From an uncultured Loktanella sp. (GTDB lineage Bacteria > Pseudomonadota > Alphaproteobacteria > Rhodobacterales > Rhodobacteraceae), in contig CAKZNT010000054.1 of assembly GCA_937132065.1 (NCBI GenBank), positions 1 through 64,000 of the forward strand: DNA of 64,000 nucleotides, given 5' to 3'. Under the pieces are notes generated by a model that worked only from the letters and a program-made list of their open reading frames with translations, did not search any database and was not told the DNA's origin. The position numbers and the translations under genes are program-made. Shown here piece after piece: positions 1-8,008 of this stretch. Position 1 is the stretch's first letter, and each line of letters starts with the position of its first letter.

Positions 1-459
1 ACGATCCAGACATCGGCAGATGCGATGGAAAATGCACTGCTGCCTGCCCTGCGCGAGGTTCACCTCAAGGACACTGGTGCATGCCCGCAAAAGGAAGAGC
101 TGCCAAAGGCGCTTAAGGAATCCACCGCCAAGAAAAGCCCTGCGCAATGGGCCTATGAGCGGATTATCTTGTATATCCAGAATTTCGAGAAACAGCTGGA
201 TAACGAGCACGAGGTTGGCATGGGCCTTGCGGGCGGTGGCACAGGTGTCATCAAGATCGAGGGCTTGGGATACTATGACCCTGATATTGTTACATATTAC
301 GGCGTCAATGACGCGGGGGCAAAAATGCAGCTTATCCAGCATGTGAGCCAACTTAACGTCATGTTAATGGCAAGCCCGAAACATATCGACCAAGCCGAGC
401 CGAACCGGATCGGGTTTCAGTTGGCGCAAGAACTTGATCGGGACGATGCGACGACTTAG
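1..459 (+). CDS. DUF6173 family protein (5' partial)
   Basis: The reading frame is open to the window edge, so the true start probably lies upstream; the first ATG inside the window is at 25. The visible part is a compact soluble protein with the string ILYIQNFEKQLD, then GMGLAGGGTGVIKIEGLGYY and DPDIVTYYG. I recognise these as typical of DUF6173, a small Rhodobacteraceae family without a known function. There is no signal peptide or membrane segment in the visible part. A short gap separates it from the cytochrome oxidase subunit gene. Family assignment is from memory of conserved strings; no function is claimed. Confidence 0.75.
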   Translation, partial: TIQTSADAMENALLPALREVHLKDTGACPQKEELPKALKESTAKKSPAQWAYERIILYIQNFEKQLDNEHEVGMGLAGGGTGVIKIEGLGYYDPDIVTYYGVNDAGAKMQLIQHVSQLNVMLMASPKHIDQAEPNRIGFQLAQELDRDDATT

Positions 460-541
460 CACGACCAACGAGGCGTGACATGGGAACGTGAATCGTTTAT
501 TCGAAACCTAACGCAAGATATTAAATCAAAGGACCACAGAT

Positions 542-676
542 ATGGCCGACTACAAGCATGGCGAAATGGACACTTCCGTTCAGGAAAAGACGTTTGACGG
601 CTTCATGAAAATGGTGACACGCGGCGCGATCATTTGCATTGCTGTGTTGATCTTTGTCGCTCTGGTCAACGGCTAA
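542..676 (+). CDS. aa3-type cytochrome c oxidase subunit IV (small)
   Basis: This 44-residue protein begins MADYKHGEMDTSVQEKTF and ends in one transmembrane helix, IICIAVLIFVALV. That is the layout of the short alphaproteobacterial aa3 oxidase subunit IV, which sits at the edge of the terminal oxidase in the inner membrane and has no catalytic residues. The soluble N-terminus is followed by FDGFMKMVTRGA directly before the helix, as in the family. It is too short for standard ORF calling. The catalytic oxidase subunits are not in this window. The start is the only ATG that gives this product. Confidence 0.85.
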   Translation: MADYKHGEMDTSVQEKTFDGFMKMVTRGAIICIAVLIFVALVNG

Positions 677-680
677 CGAT

Positions 681-1298
681 TTGCGCCGTCGCAGTTTTAT
701 TCTTGGTGCGCCTTTGGCGCTCGCGGCTTGCGGCGGTGGTGACCCGGTTTGGGCGCCCGACGATGTCGTGAATGCAAAGATATTTCGCGGCAGCGGCCCG
801 AAGTCCCTGACACTCTACACGATGCGCAATGTCGGCACTGGCAACGGCGCGCATTCTTCTCTGCTTGTTGATGCATCCCAGCGCGTCATGTTTGACCCTG
901 CGGGCACTTTCGGACACGCGACAATCCCCGAGCGTAACGACGTGTTGTTTGGCATGTCACCACGAGTGGAAGACTATTACGTCAGTTTTCACGCCCGCTC
1001 TTCTTATTATGTCGAGGGTCAGCGCATAGTTGTCTCGGACGCGGTCGCCGAACAGGCGCTACGTTTGGTCATGTCGCATGGCGCAGTTCCAAAAGCGGGA
1101 TGTGCGCGGGCGGTTTCTGCTGTGCTGCGCCAACTTCCTGGTTTCGAGTCACTGCGCACGACCTACTTTCCGAACAATCTGCGCGATGCCTTTGACAAGC
1201 TCCCGAACGTGGAGTTGACCGAGTATCGCGAAAACGATTCAGACGACAAGTCGATCGCGGCACGCCAAATCGGCGCAGCTCTTACAGCAGGCCAGTAA
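681..1298 (+). CDS. Putative lipoprotein, unknown function
   Basis: I place the start at TTG 681, giving LRRRSFILGAPLALAAC. The arginines, hydrophobic stretch and LAAC lipobox make a clear lipoprotein signal with the lipidated Cys about 17 residues in. A longer frame from 654 would overlap the cytochrome oxidase subunit gene and push the signal inward, so I reject it. The mature part (about 190 residues) has GNGAHSSLLVDASQRVMFDP and a later GCARAVSAVL, which hints at an enzyme-like fold with conserved His and Cys, but I do not recognise a family. Its 3' end overlaps the convergent azlD by 17 bases. Confidence 0.7.
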   Translation: MRRRSFILGAPLALAACGGGDPVWAPDDVVNAKIFRGSGPKSLTLYTMRNVGTGNGAHSSLLVDASQRVMFDPAGTFGHATIPERNDVLFGMSPRVEDYYVSFHARSSYYVEGQRIVVSDAVAEQALRLVMSHGAVPKAGCARAVSAVLRQLPGFESLRTTYFPNNLRDAFDKLPNVELTEYRENDSDDKSIAARQIGAALTAGQ

Positions 1299-1617
1299 GC
1301 CAGAGCCCGCCGTAAAATACGACGACGCCCGCGCCCATTCCCCAAACAACCTTCTTTGATTTATACGCGACGATAACCGCAGCGGCAGCGGCAAGAATCC
1401 GCACGAGGTCAGGTTCGCCTCCCGTTGCCGCAGGCCAGAATACCAGTGGCGCGACCATTCCCGGAAGGACAGCAACAGGCGTATACCGCAACATGCGCAA
1501 CACGAGCGGCGGCATCTGTCGATCCCCGATCAGCCCCAAGAACGAGAACCGGATCAGGAACGTCCCGATCGCCAACACGGCAACGATCAGCCAAATCTCG
1601 GAAGATGAATAATTCAT
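1282..1617 (-). CDS. azlD: AzlD family small subunit, branched-chain amino acid exporter
   Basis: The 111-residue protein has about four hydrophobic helices, beginning EIWLIVAVLAIGTFLIRFSF. The early charged residues and the RYTPVAVLPGMVAP segment are typical of AzlD, the small partner of AzlC. The pair exports branched-chain amino acids, as shown for AzlCD of Bacillus subtilis; the exact substrate here is unknown. The ATG at 1617 overlaps the end of azlC by 4 bases (ATGA), so the two are probably translationally coupled. The longer frame to 1881 runs inside azlC and is not real. Confidence 0.9.
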   Translation of the reverse strand: MNYSSSEIWLIVAVLAIGTFLIRFSFLGLIGDRQMPPLVLRMLRYTPVAVLPGMVAPLVFWPAATGGEPDLVRILAAAAAVIVAYKSKKVVWGMGAGVVVFYGGLWLTGLL

Positions 1618-2324
1618 GCCGCTCTCCCTTCCAGCCAGCTTTCGACAAGGACACCTGTGAACATCGCGCAAACAGCGGCAATCAACAGCCCCGCCCCTGC
1701 GGGCAAACCGATCAACGCCAAAGCCACGACAATTGACACAAATGCAGCCGCCATATGCGCGACCGTGCGCAACATCGGCGCGACCATCGACAAGAAGGCT
1801 ATGGGGAGCACAAAATCGAGCGCCCAAGCCTCGGGGATCGCGGTCCCAAGCAGCGCGCCCACAAGCGTGGAGATGCACCAAAGCGGCGCAATCGCCGAGG
1901 ACACGCCAGCAAAGTAATGCACGCGGTCATTCACCGACATTTCGGGCGCCTCTTCGTATTTCGCAACGGCCACCATGTAGTTCTGGTCGAAATTCAGATA
2001 GCTGATCACGGCCCGCTGCCATAACGGCGCGGCGCCAAGATAGGGCACAAGTGCGGCCGAATACATTGCCATGCGCAGGTTGACCGCCAGCGCCGCAAGC
2101 AGGATCAACCCGATTGCAGCGTTGTCAAGCATCAACTGAACCGCGGCAAATTGCGCAGCCCCCGCGATGACAAGCACCGTAAAGCCCATTGTCTGCGCCA
2201 GACTAAGCCCCGCATCAATCGCAACAACGCCAAACAGCACCGCAAACGGCACAACGATAAAAACAAACGGAAGCCCGTCGCGAAGGCCCGCCCAATAGGC
2301 GGATTTGGCGGTAGAAGCTGTCAT
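1614..2324 (-). CDS. azlC: AzlC family amino acid exporter, large subunit
   Basis: This 236-residue integral membrane protein contains GLRDGLPFVFIVVPFAVLFG near the N-terminus. It also has MYSAALVPYL and the FDQNYMVAV segment, all typical of AzlC. AzlC is the main permease of the AzlCD branched-chain amino acid exporter in the inner membrane. It lies first in a two-gene operon with azlD. Its start is about 60 bases from the divergent fdhD start, so both promoters share a short region. The exported substrate cannot be read from the sequence. Confidence 0.93.
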   Translation of the reverse strand: MTASTAKSAYWAGLRDGLPFVFIVVPFAVLFGVVAIDAGLSLAQTMGFTVLVIAGAAQFAAVQLMLDNAAIGLILLAALAVNLRMAMYSAALVPYLGAAPLWQRAVISYLNFDQNYMVAVAKYEEAPEMSVNDRVHYFAGVSSAIAPLWCISTLVGALLGTAIPEAWALDFVLPIAFLSMVAPMLRTVAHMAAAFVSIVVALALIGLPAGAGLLIAAVCAMFTGVLVESWLEGRAA

Positions 2325-2386
2325 CGGATTGGCCTAGCTTGGAGTGAATACAAACCTGACTTACGCCCGCTTTGCAGGAAAGACAA

Positions 2387-3271
2387 ATGACACTTACCAA
2401 TGCGCCCCATTCATATCTGGTTGCACCCGATCCTGCGGCTGCGCACCTGACGCGGCCAGTGTCTGGCACTGACCACACGGGTAAATCTGTTGACTTGAAT
2501 GTCGTTGAAGAGCGCCCCTTGACCATCTTTCTGAATGCCCAGGAAATTGTGACTGCGATGACTATTGGCGATTATCCTGCCTATCTCGCTCTTGGATTCC
2601 TGCGCAATCAGGGCATGCTGCATGCCGATGAAGAGATCCTACGTGTGGATTACGACGACGAACTGGAAACCGTGGTTGTGCGCACCGCCTCGCAGACGAC
2701 CTATGAGGATAAGCTCAAGAAAAAGACGCGGACCAGCGGCTGCGCTGTGGGCACGGTTTTTGGCGACATGATGGAGGGGCTGGCGGATGTCACACTCCCG
2801 CCCCATCCCGTTAAAACCTCTGATCTCTACCGGCTTGCCGCGATCATCAACACAACGCCGTCGCTTTATCTGGAGGCGGGCGCCATCCACGGCACGGTGC
2901 TTTGCCAAGGGGGTAATCCGCTTGTGTATATGGAGGACGTTGGCCGCCATAACGCCGTTGATAAAATCGCAGGCTGGATGTTGTCCGAGGGCGCTACTGC
3001 TGCGGATAAGACGCTTTATACCACGGGCCGCCTGACATCGGAGATGGTGATCAAATGCGCCCTGATGGGCATTCCAACGCTTGTGTCGCGCTCGGGTTTT
3101 ACCGCATGGGGTGTCGAGATTGCGCAACAAGTCGGGCTGACCCTCATCGGGCGGATGCGCGGGCAACGGTTTGTCTGCCTTTCTGGCGAGCATCGCCTCA
3201 TCCGAGACGCCAATCTGCGTGATGTCCCCGAGGAACCACGCAAGTCACAGCGCAAAGGGGCAAACGGATGA
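2387..3271 (+). CDS. fdhD: Formate dehydrogenase accessory sulfurtransferase FdhD
   Basis: FdhD carries sulfur from a cysteine desulfurase to the molybdenum cofactor of formate dehydrogenase. I choose ATG 2387 over an in-frame TTG at 2372 because AGGAAAG lies just upstream. Family strings include EEIVTAMTIGDYPAYLALGFL-like text around residues 50-75, ALMGIPTLVSRS near 230, and EDVGRHNAVDKI near 190. The catalytic loop reads TSGCAVGT, with Cys at about residue 119. The usual second Cys of the CxxC seen in the E. coli protein is absent. The gene leads a molybdenum-cofactor operon and overlaps mobA by 4 bases (ATGA). Confidence 0.95.
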   Translation: MTLTNAPHSYLVAPDPAAAHLTRPVSGTDHTGKSVDLNVVEERPLTIFLNAQEIVTAMTIGDYPAYLALGFLRNQGMLHADEEILRVDYDDELETVVVRTASQTTYEDKLKKKTRTSGCAVGTVFGDMMEGLADVTLPPHPVKTSDLYRLAAIINTTPSLYLEAGAIHGTVLCQGGNPLVYMEDVGRHNAVDKIAGWMLSEGATAADKTLYTTGRLTSEMVIKCALMGIPTLVSRSGFTAWGVEIAQQVGLTLIGRMRGQRFVCLSGEHRLIRDANLRDVPEEPRKSQRKGANG

Positions 3272-3855
3272 GCGCACCTCTCGGCGTCATTCTTGCTGGC
3301 GGACAGGCAACCCGCATGGGCGGTGGGGACAAGGGGCTATTGCGCCTTGATGACAAGACCATCCTCGATCACGTTATCGCCCGCCTGGAACCGCAGCTGG
3401 AGACGATTGCGCTCAATGCGAATGGCGACCCCGCACGTCTTGCCGCGCTTAAGCTAACGATCATTCCCGATAGTATTTCGGGGTTCGCTGGCCCCTTGTC
3501 GGGCGTTCTTGCAGGCTTGGATTGGGCCGCATCTAAGGGGGCCACACATATCGTGACCGCCGCCGCTGATACGCCGTTCCTGCCCTGTGACTTGGTCCCG
3601 CAACTACAACTGGCCGCCGAAATTGCTGGCGTTGATCTGGCGCTTTCGGCGACACCTGACGGGCGACAACCCACATTCGGGCTCTGGCCTGTGCGCCTGC
3701 GCGAAGACCTGCGTGCGGCCCTGAACGGCGGCGTGCGAAAGGTCGTGCAATGGACATCAAGGCACAACGCCGCGACCGCCGCATTCCCTGACAGCAGGCA
3801 GTTCTTTAACGTGAACACACCTGCCGATCTGCAAACCGCGCGGGGGATGTTATGA
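3268..3855 (+). CDS. mobA: Molybdenum cofactor guanylyltransferase MobA
   Basis: MobA transfers GMP from GTP to Mo-molybdopterin, giving the guanine dinucleotide cofactor used by formate dehydrogenases and related enzymes. The N-terminal nucleotide-binding signature LAGGQATRMGGGDKGLL lies at residues 9-25. The metal-binding Asp is in AAADTPFLP at 98-106 (Asp101). The length of 195 residues is normal. Start and stop both overlap neighbours by 4 bases (fdhD before, mobB after), so it is translated as part of the molybdenum-cofactor operon. The C-terminus has the expected FFNVNTPADL ending. Confidence 0.96.
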   Translation: MSAPLGVILAGGQATRMGGGDKGLLRLDDKTILDHVIARLEPQLETIALNANGDPARLAALKLTIIPDSISGFAGPLSGVLAGLDWAASKGATHIVTAAADTPFLPCDLVPQLQLAAEIAGVDLALSATPDGRQPTFGLWPVRLREDLRAALNGGVRKVVQWTSRHNAATAAFPDSRQFFNVNTPADLQTARGML

Positions 3856-4343
3856 AGCTTTTCGGCATCGTTGGTTACAAGAATACGGGCAAAACGGGGC
3901 TGATGGAGCGCCTTGTGACCGACATAACGGGGCGTGGCATTACGGTGTCCACGATCAAGCACGCCCACCACAGTTTTGACGTGGATCACGCTGGCAAAGA
4001 CAGCTATCGCCACCGCGAGGCCGGTGCGTCTCAGGTGATGTTGTCATCTGGAAACCGCTGGGCGCTGATGTCGGAATTGCGCGGCGCACCTGAACCCGAT
4101 CTGCATAGTCTGATTGCGCGCATGGATCCCGTCGACCTGCTCTTGATCGAGGGTTACAAGCGCGACGCACATCCCAAGATCGAGGCCTATCGCGCCGCCA
4201 CAAATGGCACGTTACTGGCGCATGACGACCCCACAATTCTCGCTGTCGCCTCTGACTGCGCTCTTGATGTGGCGCGGCCCGTCATGGACCTGAACGCGAC
4301 CCGCGCAATCGCAGACTTCATCCTGAAATCCTGCGCGCTATGA
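3852..4343 (+). CDS. mobB: Molybdopterin-guanine dinucleotide biosynthesis protein MobB
   Basis: MobB is a small GTP-binding partner of MobA in cofactor synthesis. The P-loop GYKNTGKT is at residues 8-15. The STIKHAHHSFDVDHAGKDSY segment follows near 35-55, and LLLIEGYKR near 95-103; all are hallmark MobB strings. At 163 residues it is the usual single-domain size. It overlaps mobA upstream and the moeA fusion downstream by 4 bases each. No separate promoter is visible. Confidence 0.95.
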   Translation: MKLFGIVGYKNTGKTGLMERLVTDITGRGITVSTIKHAHHSFDVDHAGKDSYRHREAGASQVMLSSGNRWALMSELRGAPEPDLHSLIARMDPVDLLLIEGYKRDAHPKIEAYRAATNGTLLAHDDPTILAVASDCALDVARPVMDLNATRAIADFILKSCAL

Positions 4344-6388
4344 CCTTTGATACCGTTGTCATCATTGATTGGTCTGGCGGCAATGATCGTGGACCCACGC
4401 CAAAGGCGGACGCGATTTGGGCCTGTATCGCGGGGCAAGAGCCGCTTTATTTTCGCAACCGTCAGGCCGTTGAGACATGGCTCGCGGCGTTGTTTGAAAG
4501 CGAAATTGCAGCAGGCCGCCGTGTTCTTGCAGGCTTTGACTTCCCGTTTGGCTACCCACAGGGATTTGCCAGATCGGTTACCGGTTCCGACGATCCGCTG
4601 GCGCTATGGGCTTGGCTTGACGATCGGATCACGGACACGCCTGCGACCAACAACCGGTTTGGTATCGCCGCGGAACTAAACGAAAAATTCGAAGGGATCG
4701 GCCCGTTTTGGGGCAATGGCCTATCGCGCGAAATCGCCCATTTGCCAAAAAAGGGAACACATCGCACCAACACAGATTTTGCTGAAAAACGCCGCGTCGA
4801 AGACCTTGCCAAGGGGAGTTTCACCTGCTGGCAGCTTGCTGGTGCGGGGGCGGTTGGATCGCAAATCCTGATGGGGCTACCCGTGCTGCAAAGGCTGCGG
4901 ACCCGCCATCACGACGATCTCGCCGTGTGGCCGTTCGAGCAACCCGACAAGGCGATAACCCTCGTCGAAGTTTGGCCAAGCTTGGTCGCGGGCATAGCAC
5001 CCGATGGCCAGATCAAGGATGCACATCAAGTGAAGGCAACCGCCAACCACTTTGCCGCTATGGCGCCTTCTGCTCTTGAGGACTTGCTTGCGGTGGATGC
5101 GCCACAGGAGGGCTGGATCCTTGGTGTGCCCCCGCAAAAACGACCTCCGCCACTTCGCAACGATTGCTTTGCAATGCCACAAGGCGCCCATTGGACGCCC
5201 GTGAATGAGGCGCTCGATCACTTGCGCGCAAAGCTGGATGTTGTCGTGGGGACGCGCGAAATCAGTGTCAGGAAAGCATCGGGTCGCATCTTGGCTGGTC
5301 CCGCGTTTGCCCGCCGCGCCCATCCGCCGACCCCGAATTCTGCGGTGGACGGTTATGGCTTTTGGGGTGGCAAGCCAGCAGGCGAGCACGCTCTTCCCTT
5401 ATGCGAAGGGCGCGCGGCGGCGGGTGATCCTTTCCAAGGCAATGTCCCCCAAGGGCATGCGATCAGGGTCTTGACTGGCGCCGCGCTGCCAGCAGGCGCC
5501 GACACCGTGATCCTGCAAGAGGACGTTGTTGTTGACGGCGATCACCTGCGGTTCTTTGGCCCGCTCAAGCAAGGCGCGAACGCGCGGGCGGCAGGAGAGG
5601 ACATGCAAAGCGGGCAGCAAATCTTTGATGCAGGGCATCGGCTTGGCCCCGCTGATCTCGCGACACTCACGGCGAGTGGCATTGCCAATGTGGCGGTGCG
5701 GCGCAAGCTGCGGGTCGGCATATTGTCCACGGGCGACGAGCTGGCGGATGCACATGAACCCACGCGCAACGATCAAATCTTTGACGCCAACCGCCCGATG
5801 CTGCGCGCCACGGTGCAGGCATGGGGGCATAAGGCAATTGATCTCGGGCGCGCGCCTGACAATCGGGAAACATTGGCAAGCATTCTCGATCAGGCCGCTA
5901 AAACCTGCGACGTCATCCTCGCCTCTGGGGGCGCATCGGCAGGTGACGAAGATCATATGTCGGCATTGCTTGCGGGGTCCGGATCGTTTGCACTATGGCG
6001 GATCGCCATGAAGCCGGGCCGCCCGCTTGCGCTCGGGATGTGGCAGAATACCCCCGTTTTCGGCCTGCCGGGCAATCCGGTTGCAGCCTTCGTTTGTGCC
6101 TTGGTATTCGCACGCCCCGCCCTCTCGGTTCTGGCAGGTCAAGGCTGGGTCGAACCGCAGGGATACCCCTTGCCCGCGGGTTTCGCCAAATCCAAGAAAG
6201 CGGGGCGGCGCGAATACATTCGGGCACGGGTCGAAAACGGGGTCGTTTGTGCATTTGCTTCCGAGGGGTCGGGGCGCGTATCGGGGCTATCTTGGGCGCA
6301 AGGGCTTGTCGCATTTAGTGACGACGCCGAGACCATCGCGCAGGGCGACACCGTGAATTTCATTCCATACGCAAGCTTTGGATTATGA
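4340..6388 (+). CDS. moeA: Two-domain protein: RNase H-like N-domain fused to MoeA molybdopterin molybdenumtransferase
   Basis: The C-terminal part, from about residue 285 to 682, is MoeA, which inserts molybdate into adenylylated molybdopterin. It has SAVDGYGF at 334-341, LTGAALPAGADTVI at 378-391, GILSTGDEL at 460-468, GGASAGDEDHM at 530-540 and GLPGNPVAAF near 575-584. The N-terminal 285 residues are extra: IDWSGG at 9-14, GFDFPFGYP at 65-73, PFWG at 122-125, CWQLAGAGAVGSQ at 163-175 and VEVWPSL at 209-215. This resembles DUF429-like RNase H folds (acidic residues Asp10 and Asp67), but that is inference. No stop or frameshift separates the parts. MoeA usually has about 400 residues. It overlaps mobB and the next GNAT gene by 4 bases. 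Confidence 0.9.
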   Translation: MTFDTVVIIDWSGGNDRGPTPKADAIWACIAGQEPLYFRNRQAVETWLAALFESEIAAGRRVLAGFDFPFGYPQGFARSVTGSDDPLALWAWLDDRITDTPATNNRFGIAAELNEKFEGIGPFWGNGLSREIAHLPKKGTHRTNTDFAEKRRVEDLAKGSFTCWQLAGAGAVGSQILMGLPVLQRLRTRHHDDLAVWPFEQPDKAITLVEVWPSLVAGIAPDGQIKDAHQVKATANHFAAMAPSALEDLLAVDAPQEGWILGVPPQKRPPPLRNDCFAMPQGAHWTPVNEALDHLRAKLDVVVGTREISVRKASGRILAGPAFARRAHPPTPNSAVDGYGFWGGKPAGEHALPLCEGRAAAGDPFQGNVPQGHAIRVLTGAALPAGADTVILQEDVVVDGDHLRFFGPLKQGANARAAGEDMQSGQQIFDAGHRLGPADLATLTASGIANVAVRRKLRVGILSTGDELADAHEPTRNDQIFDANRPMLRATVQAWGHKAIDLGRAPDNRETLASILDQAAKTCDVILASGGASAGDEDHMSALLAGSGSFALWRIAMKPGRPLALGMWQNTPVFGLPGNPVAAFVCALVFARPALSVLAGQGWVEPQGYPLPAGFAKSKKAGRREYIRARVENGVVCAFASEGSGRVSGLSWAQGLVAFSDDAETIAQGDTVNFIPYASFGL

Positions 6389-6963
6389 TCACTAGCAATG
6401 GCATAAAGCCGCAAGAGCGCGCCGCGGTGGCCGCCCTTTACTGGGAAGCCTTTGGCGCCAAGCTAGGGCGGGTTATGCATCCCCCCGAGAGAGCATTGCA
6501 GTTCGTTGAGACCGTCTTGGACGGCGATCACGCTATCTGCGCACATAGTCGCGATGGGCAGTTGCTTGGGGTCGCAGGGTTTAAGACACACAAAGGGGCG
6601 CTTGTTGGCGGCACTTTCAAAGACCTCGCGCGGGCCTACGGCTGGCTCGGCGCAAGTTGGCGGGTCTGCCTGCTTTTACTGCTTGAACGCGACACCGAAA
6701 ACGAGCGGTTCCTGATGGACGGTATTTTCGTCGCCGCCGATGCACGCGGGCAAGGGGTTGGCAGCACCCTCCTGAAGGCGATTATCACCGAGGCAGGTCG
6801 GCGGGGTTATAGCGAGGTGCGGCTTGACGTTATCGACTCAAATCCACGTGCGCGCGCGCTCTACGAGCGGTTGGGATTTGTGGCGAAGGACACGCAAGAC
6901 ATAGGGCCGCTGCGGCACGTCTTCGGGTTTCGATCCGCAACGACGATGGTTTACGCACTCTAG
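6385..6963 (+). CDS. GNAT family N-acetyltransferase
   Basis: A single GNAT domain of 192 residues. The acetyl-CoA pyrophosphate-binding motif is in GIFVAADARGQGVGSTLL (about residues 112-129), followed by SEVRLDVIDSNPRARALYERL, the typical motif B region. The acceptor substrate cannot be predicted. It overlaps the moeA fusion by 4 bases (ATGA), which places it as the last gene of the molybdenum-cofactor operon. Whether it acts in that pathway is unknown. Its stop codon is shared with the convergent mbfA in the sequence CTAG. Confidence 0.9.
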   Translation: MITSNGIKPQERAAVAALYWEAFGAKLGRVMHPPERALQFVETVLDGDHAICAHSRDGQLLGVAGFKTHKGALVGGTFKDLARAYGWLGASWRVCLLLLLERDTENERFLMDGIFVAADARGQGVGSTLLKAIITEAGRRGYSEVRLDVIDSNPRARALYERLGFVAKDTQDIGPLRHVFGFRSATTMVYAL

Positions 6964-7937
6964 CCCGAGCCGATGATCACACCCGCTGCGAAAACCAGCG
7001 CGCCCCCCAAGACCACCTGAAATGCGGCCCGCAAAAACGGAGTCTGCATGTATCGGTTCTGAATCCACGCGATTGCCCACAATTCGATAAATACGACGAT
7101 TAGCGCAACTGTGGTCGCGGTCCAGAAATCGGTGATCAGGTAGGGCAGCGCGTGCCCCAACCCACCAAGCGTGGTCATAACACCCGCGGCTATCCCGCGT
7201 TTGATCGGCGAGCCACGGCCCGAGATTTGACCGTCATCAGATGCGGCCTCGGTGAAGCCCATCGAGATACCCGCACCAACGGATGCAGCCAAACCAACGA
7301 GGAATGTCGTCCATGTATCTTGGGTGGCAAACGCGGTCGCAAAAATCGGCGCAAGTGTCGACACCGAGCCATCCATAAGGCCCGCAAGCCCCGGCTGAAC
7401 CCACGTCAGAATGAACTGGCGGTGCGCTGCTGTCTCTTCTGCGGATCGGGCGTCTTCACCCAGATGCTCTGCTTCAAGACTATAGGCGTGCTCTGAATGG
7501 CCCGCCTCCGCAGCAGCAAGGTCGCCCAACAGCTTGCGCGTTTCGGCATCTGTCGTATTTGACGCGGCAGCGCGGTAGAACCGTTCCGCGTCATGTTCCA
7601 TCTGCGCGGCCTCGTCGCGAATACGCTCCAAGCCTAGGTTTTCAATCAACCAAACGGGGCGGCGCGCGTAGAAACCGGACACATGTTCACGGCGGATCAG
7701 GGGGATGACCTCTCCGAACCGCGCAACGTGCAGGTCGATCAGGCGGCGGCGGTGGTCGTCTTCCTCAAGGGCCATACCGTCAAAAACGGCAGCACTTGAA
7801 GGATACTCGGCCCGCAAAATCTCGGCGTATGTGCGATAGATTCGAGCATCGTCTTCCTCTGAGGAAATCGCGAGCGCCAGAATATCCTGTTCAGAAAGAT
7901 CACGAAAACGGCGGCGGTTTGCAAAACCTGGGATCAT
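6960..7937 (-). CDS. mbfA: Membrane-bound ferritin-like iron exporter MbfA
   Basis: The N-terminal half is a ferritin-like/rubrerythrin domain with paired acidic helices (ISSEEDDARIYRTYAEIL, MALEEDDHRRRLI, AAQMEHDAERFYRAA, AAAEAGHSEHAY). The C-terminal half is a VIT1/CCC1 membrane domain starting PGLAGLMDGSVSTLAPIF, with about five helices. This arrangement defines MbfA, an inner-membrane iron exporter known from Bradyrhizobium and Agrobacterium that limits iron and peroxide stress. I choose ATG 7937, preceded by GTAGGTG, over an upstream GTG at 7946. An Irr-type ICE box lies 16 bases upstream, matching the known iron control of this gene. Confidence 0.93.
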   Translation of the reverse strand: MIPGFANRRRFRDLSEQDILALAISSEEDDARIYRTYAEILRAEYPSSAAVFDGMALEEDDHRRRLIDLHVARFGEVIPLIRREHVSGFYARRPVWLIENLGLERIRDEAAQMEHDAERFYRAAASNTTDAETRKLLGDLAAAEAGHSEHAYSLEAEHLGEDARSAEETAAHRQFILTWVQPGLAGLMDGSVSTLAPIFATAFATQDTWTTFLVGLAASVGAGISMGFTEAASDDGQISGRGSPIKRGIAAGVMTTLGGLGHALPYLITDFWTATTVALIVVFIELWAIAWIQNRYMQTPFLRAAFQVVLGGALVFAAGVIIGSG

Positions 7938-7952
7938 CGGAAACACCTACAA

Positions 7953-7969
7953 ATTAGAATGGTTCTAAG
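7953..7969 (-). promoter_or_regulatory. Irr-binding iron control element (ICE box) of mbfA
   Basis: The sequence ttagaatggttctaa (7954-7968) is a near-perfect inverted repeat matching the ICE box bound by the iron regulator Irr. It overlaps a candidate -10 (7967-7972, TAACTT on the minus strand) whose -35, TTGCAC, lies at 7989-7994 with a 16-base spacer. Binding there should block transcription, in line with Irr repression of mbfA when iron is low. Confidence 0.8.
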
Positions 7970-8008
7970 TTAGCAGTAAGTCGACAGAGTGCAAGGCACT
8001 ATAGCGGG

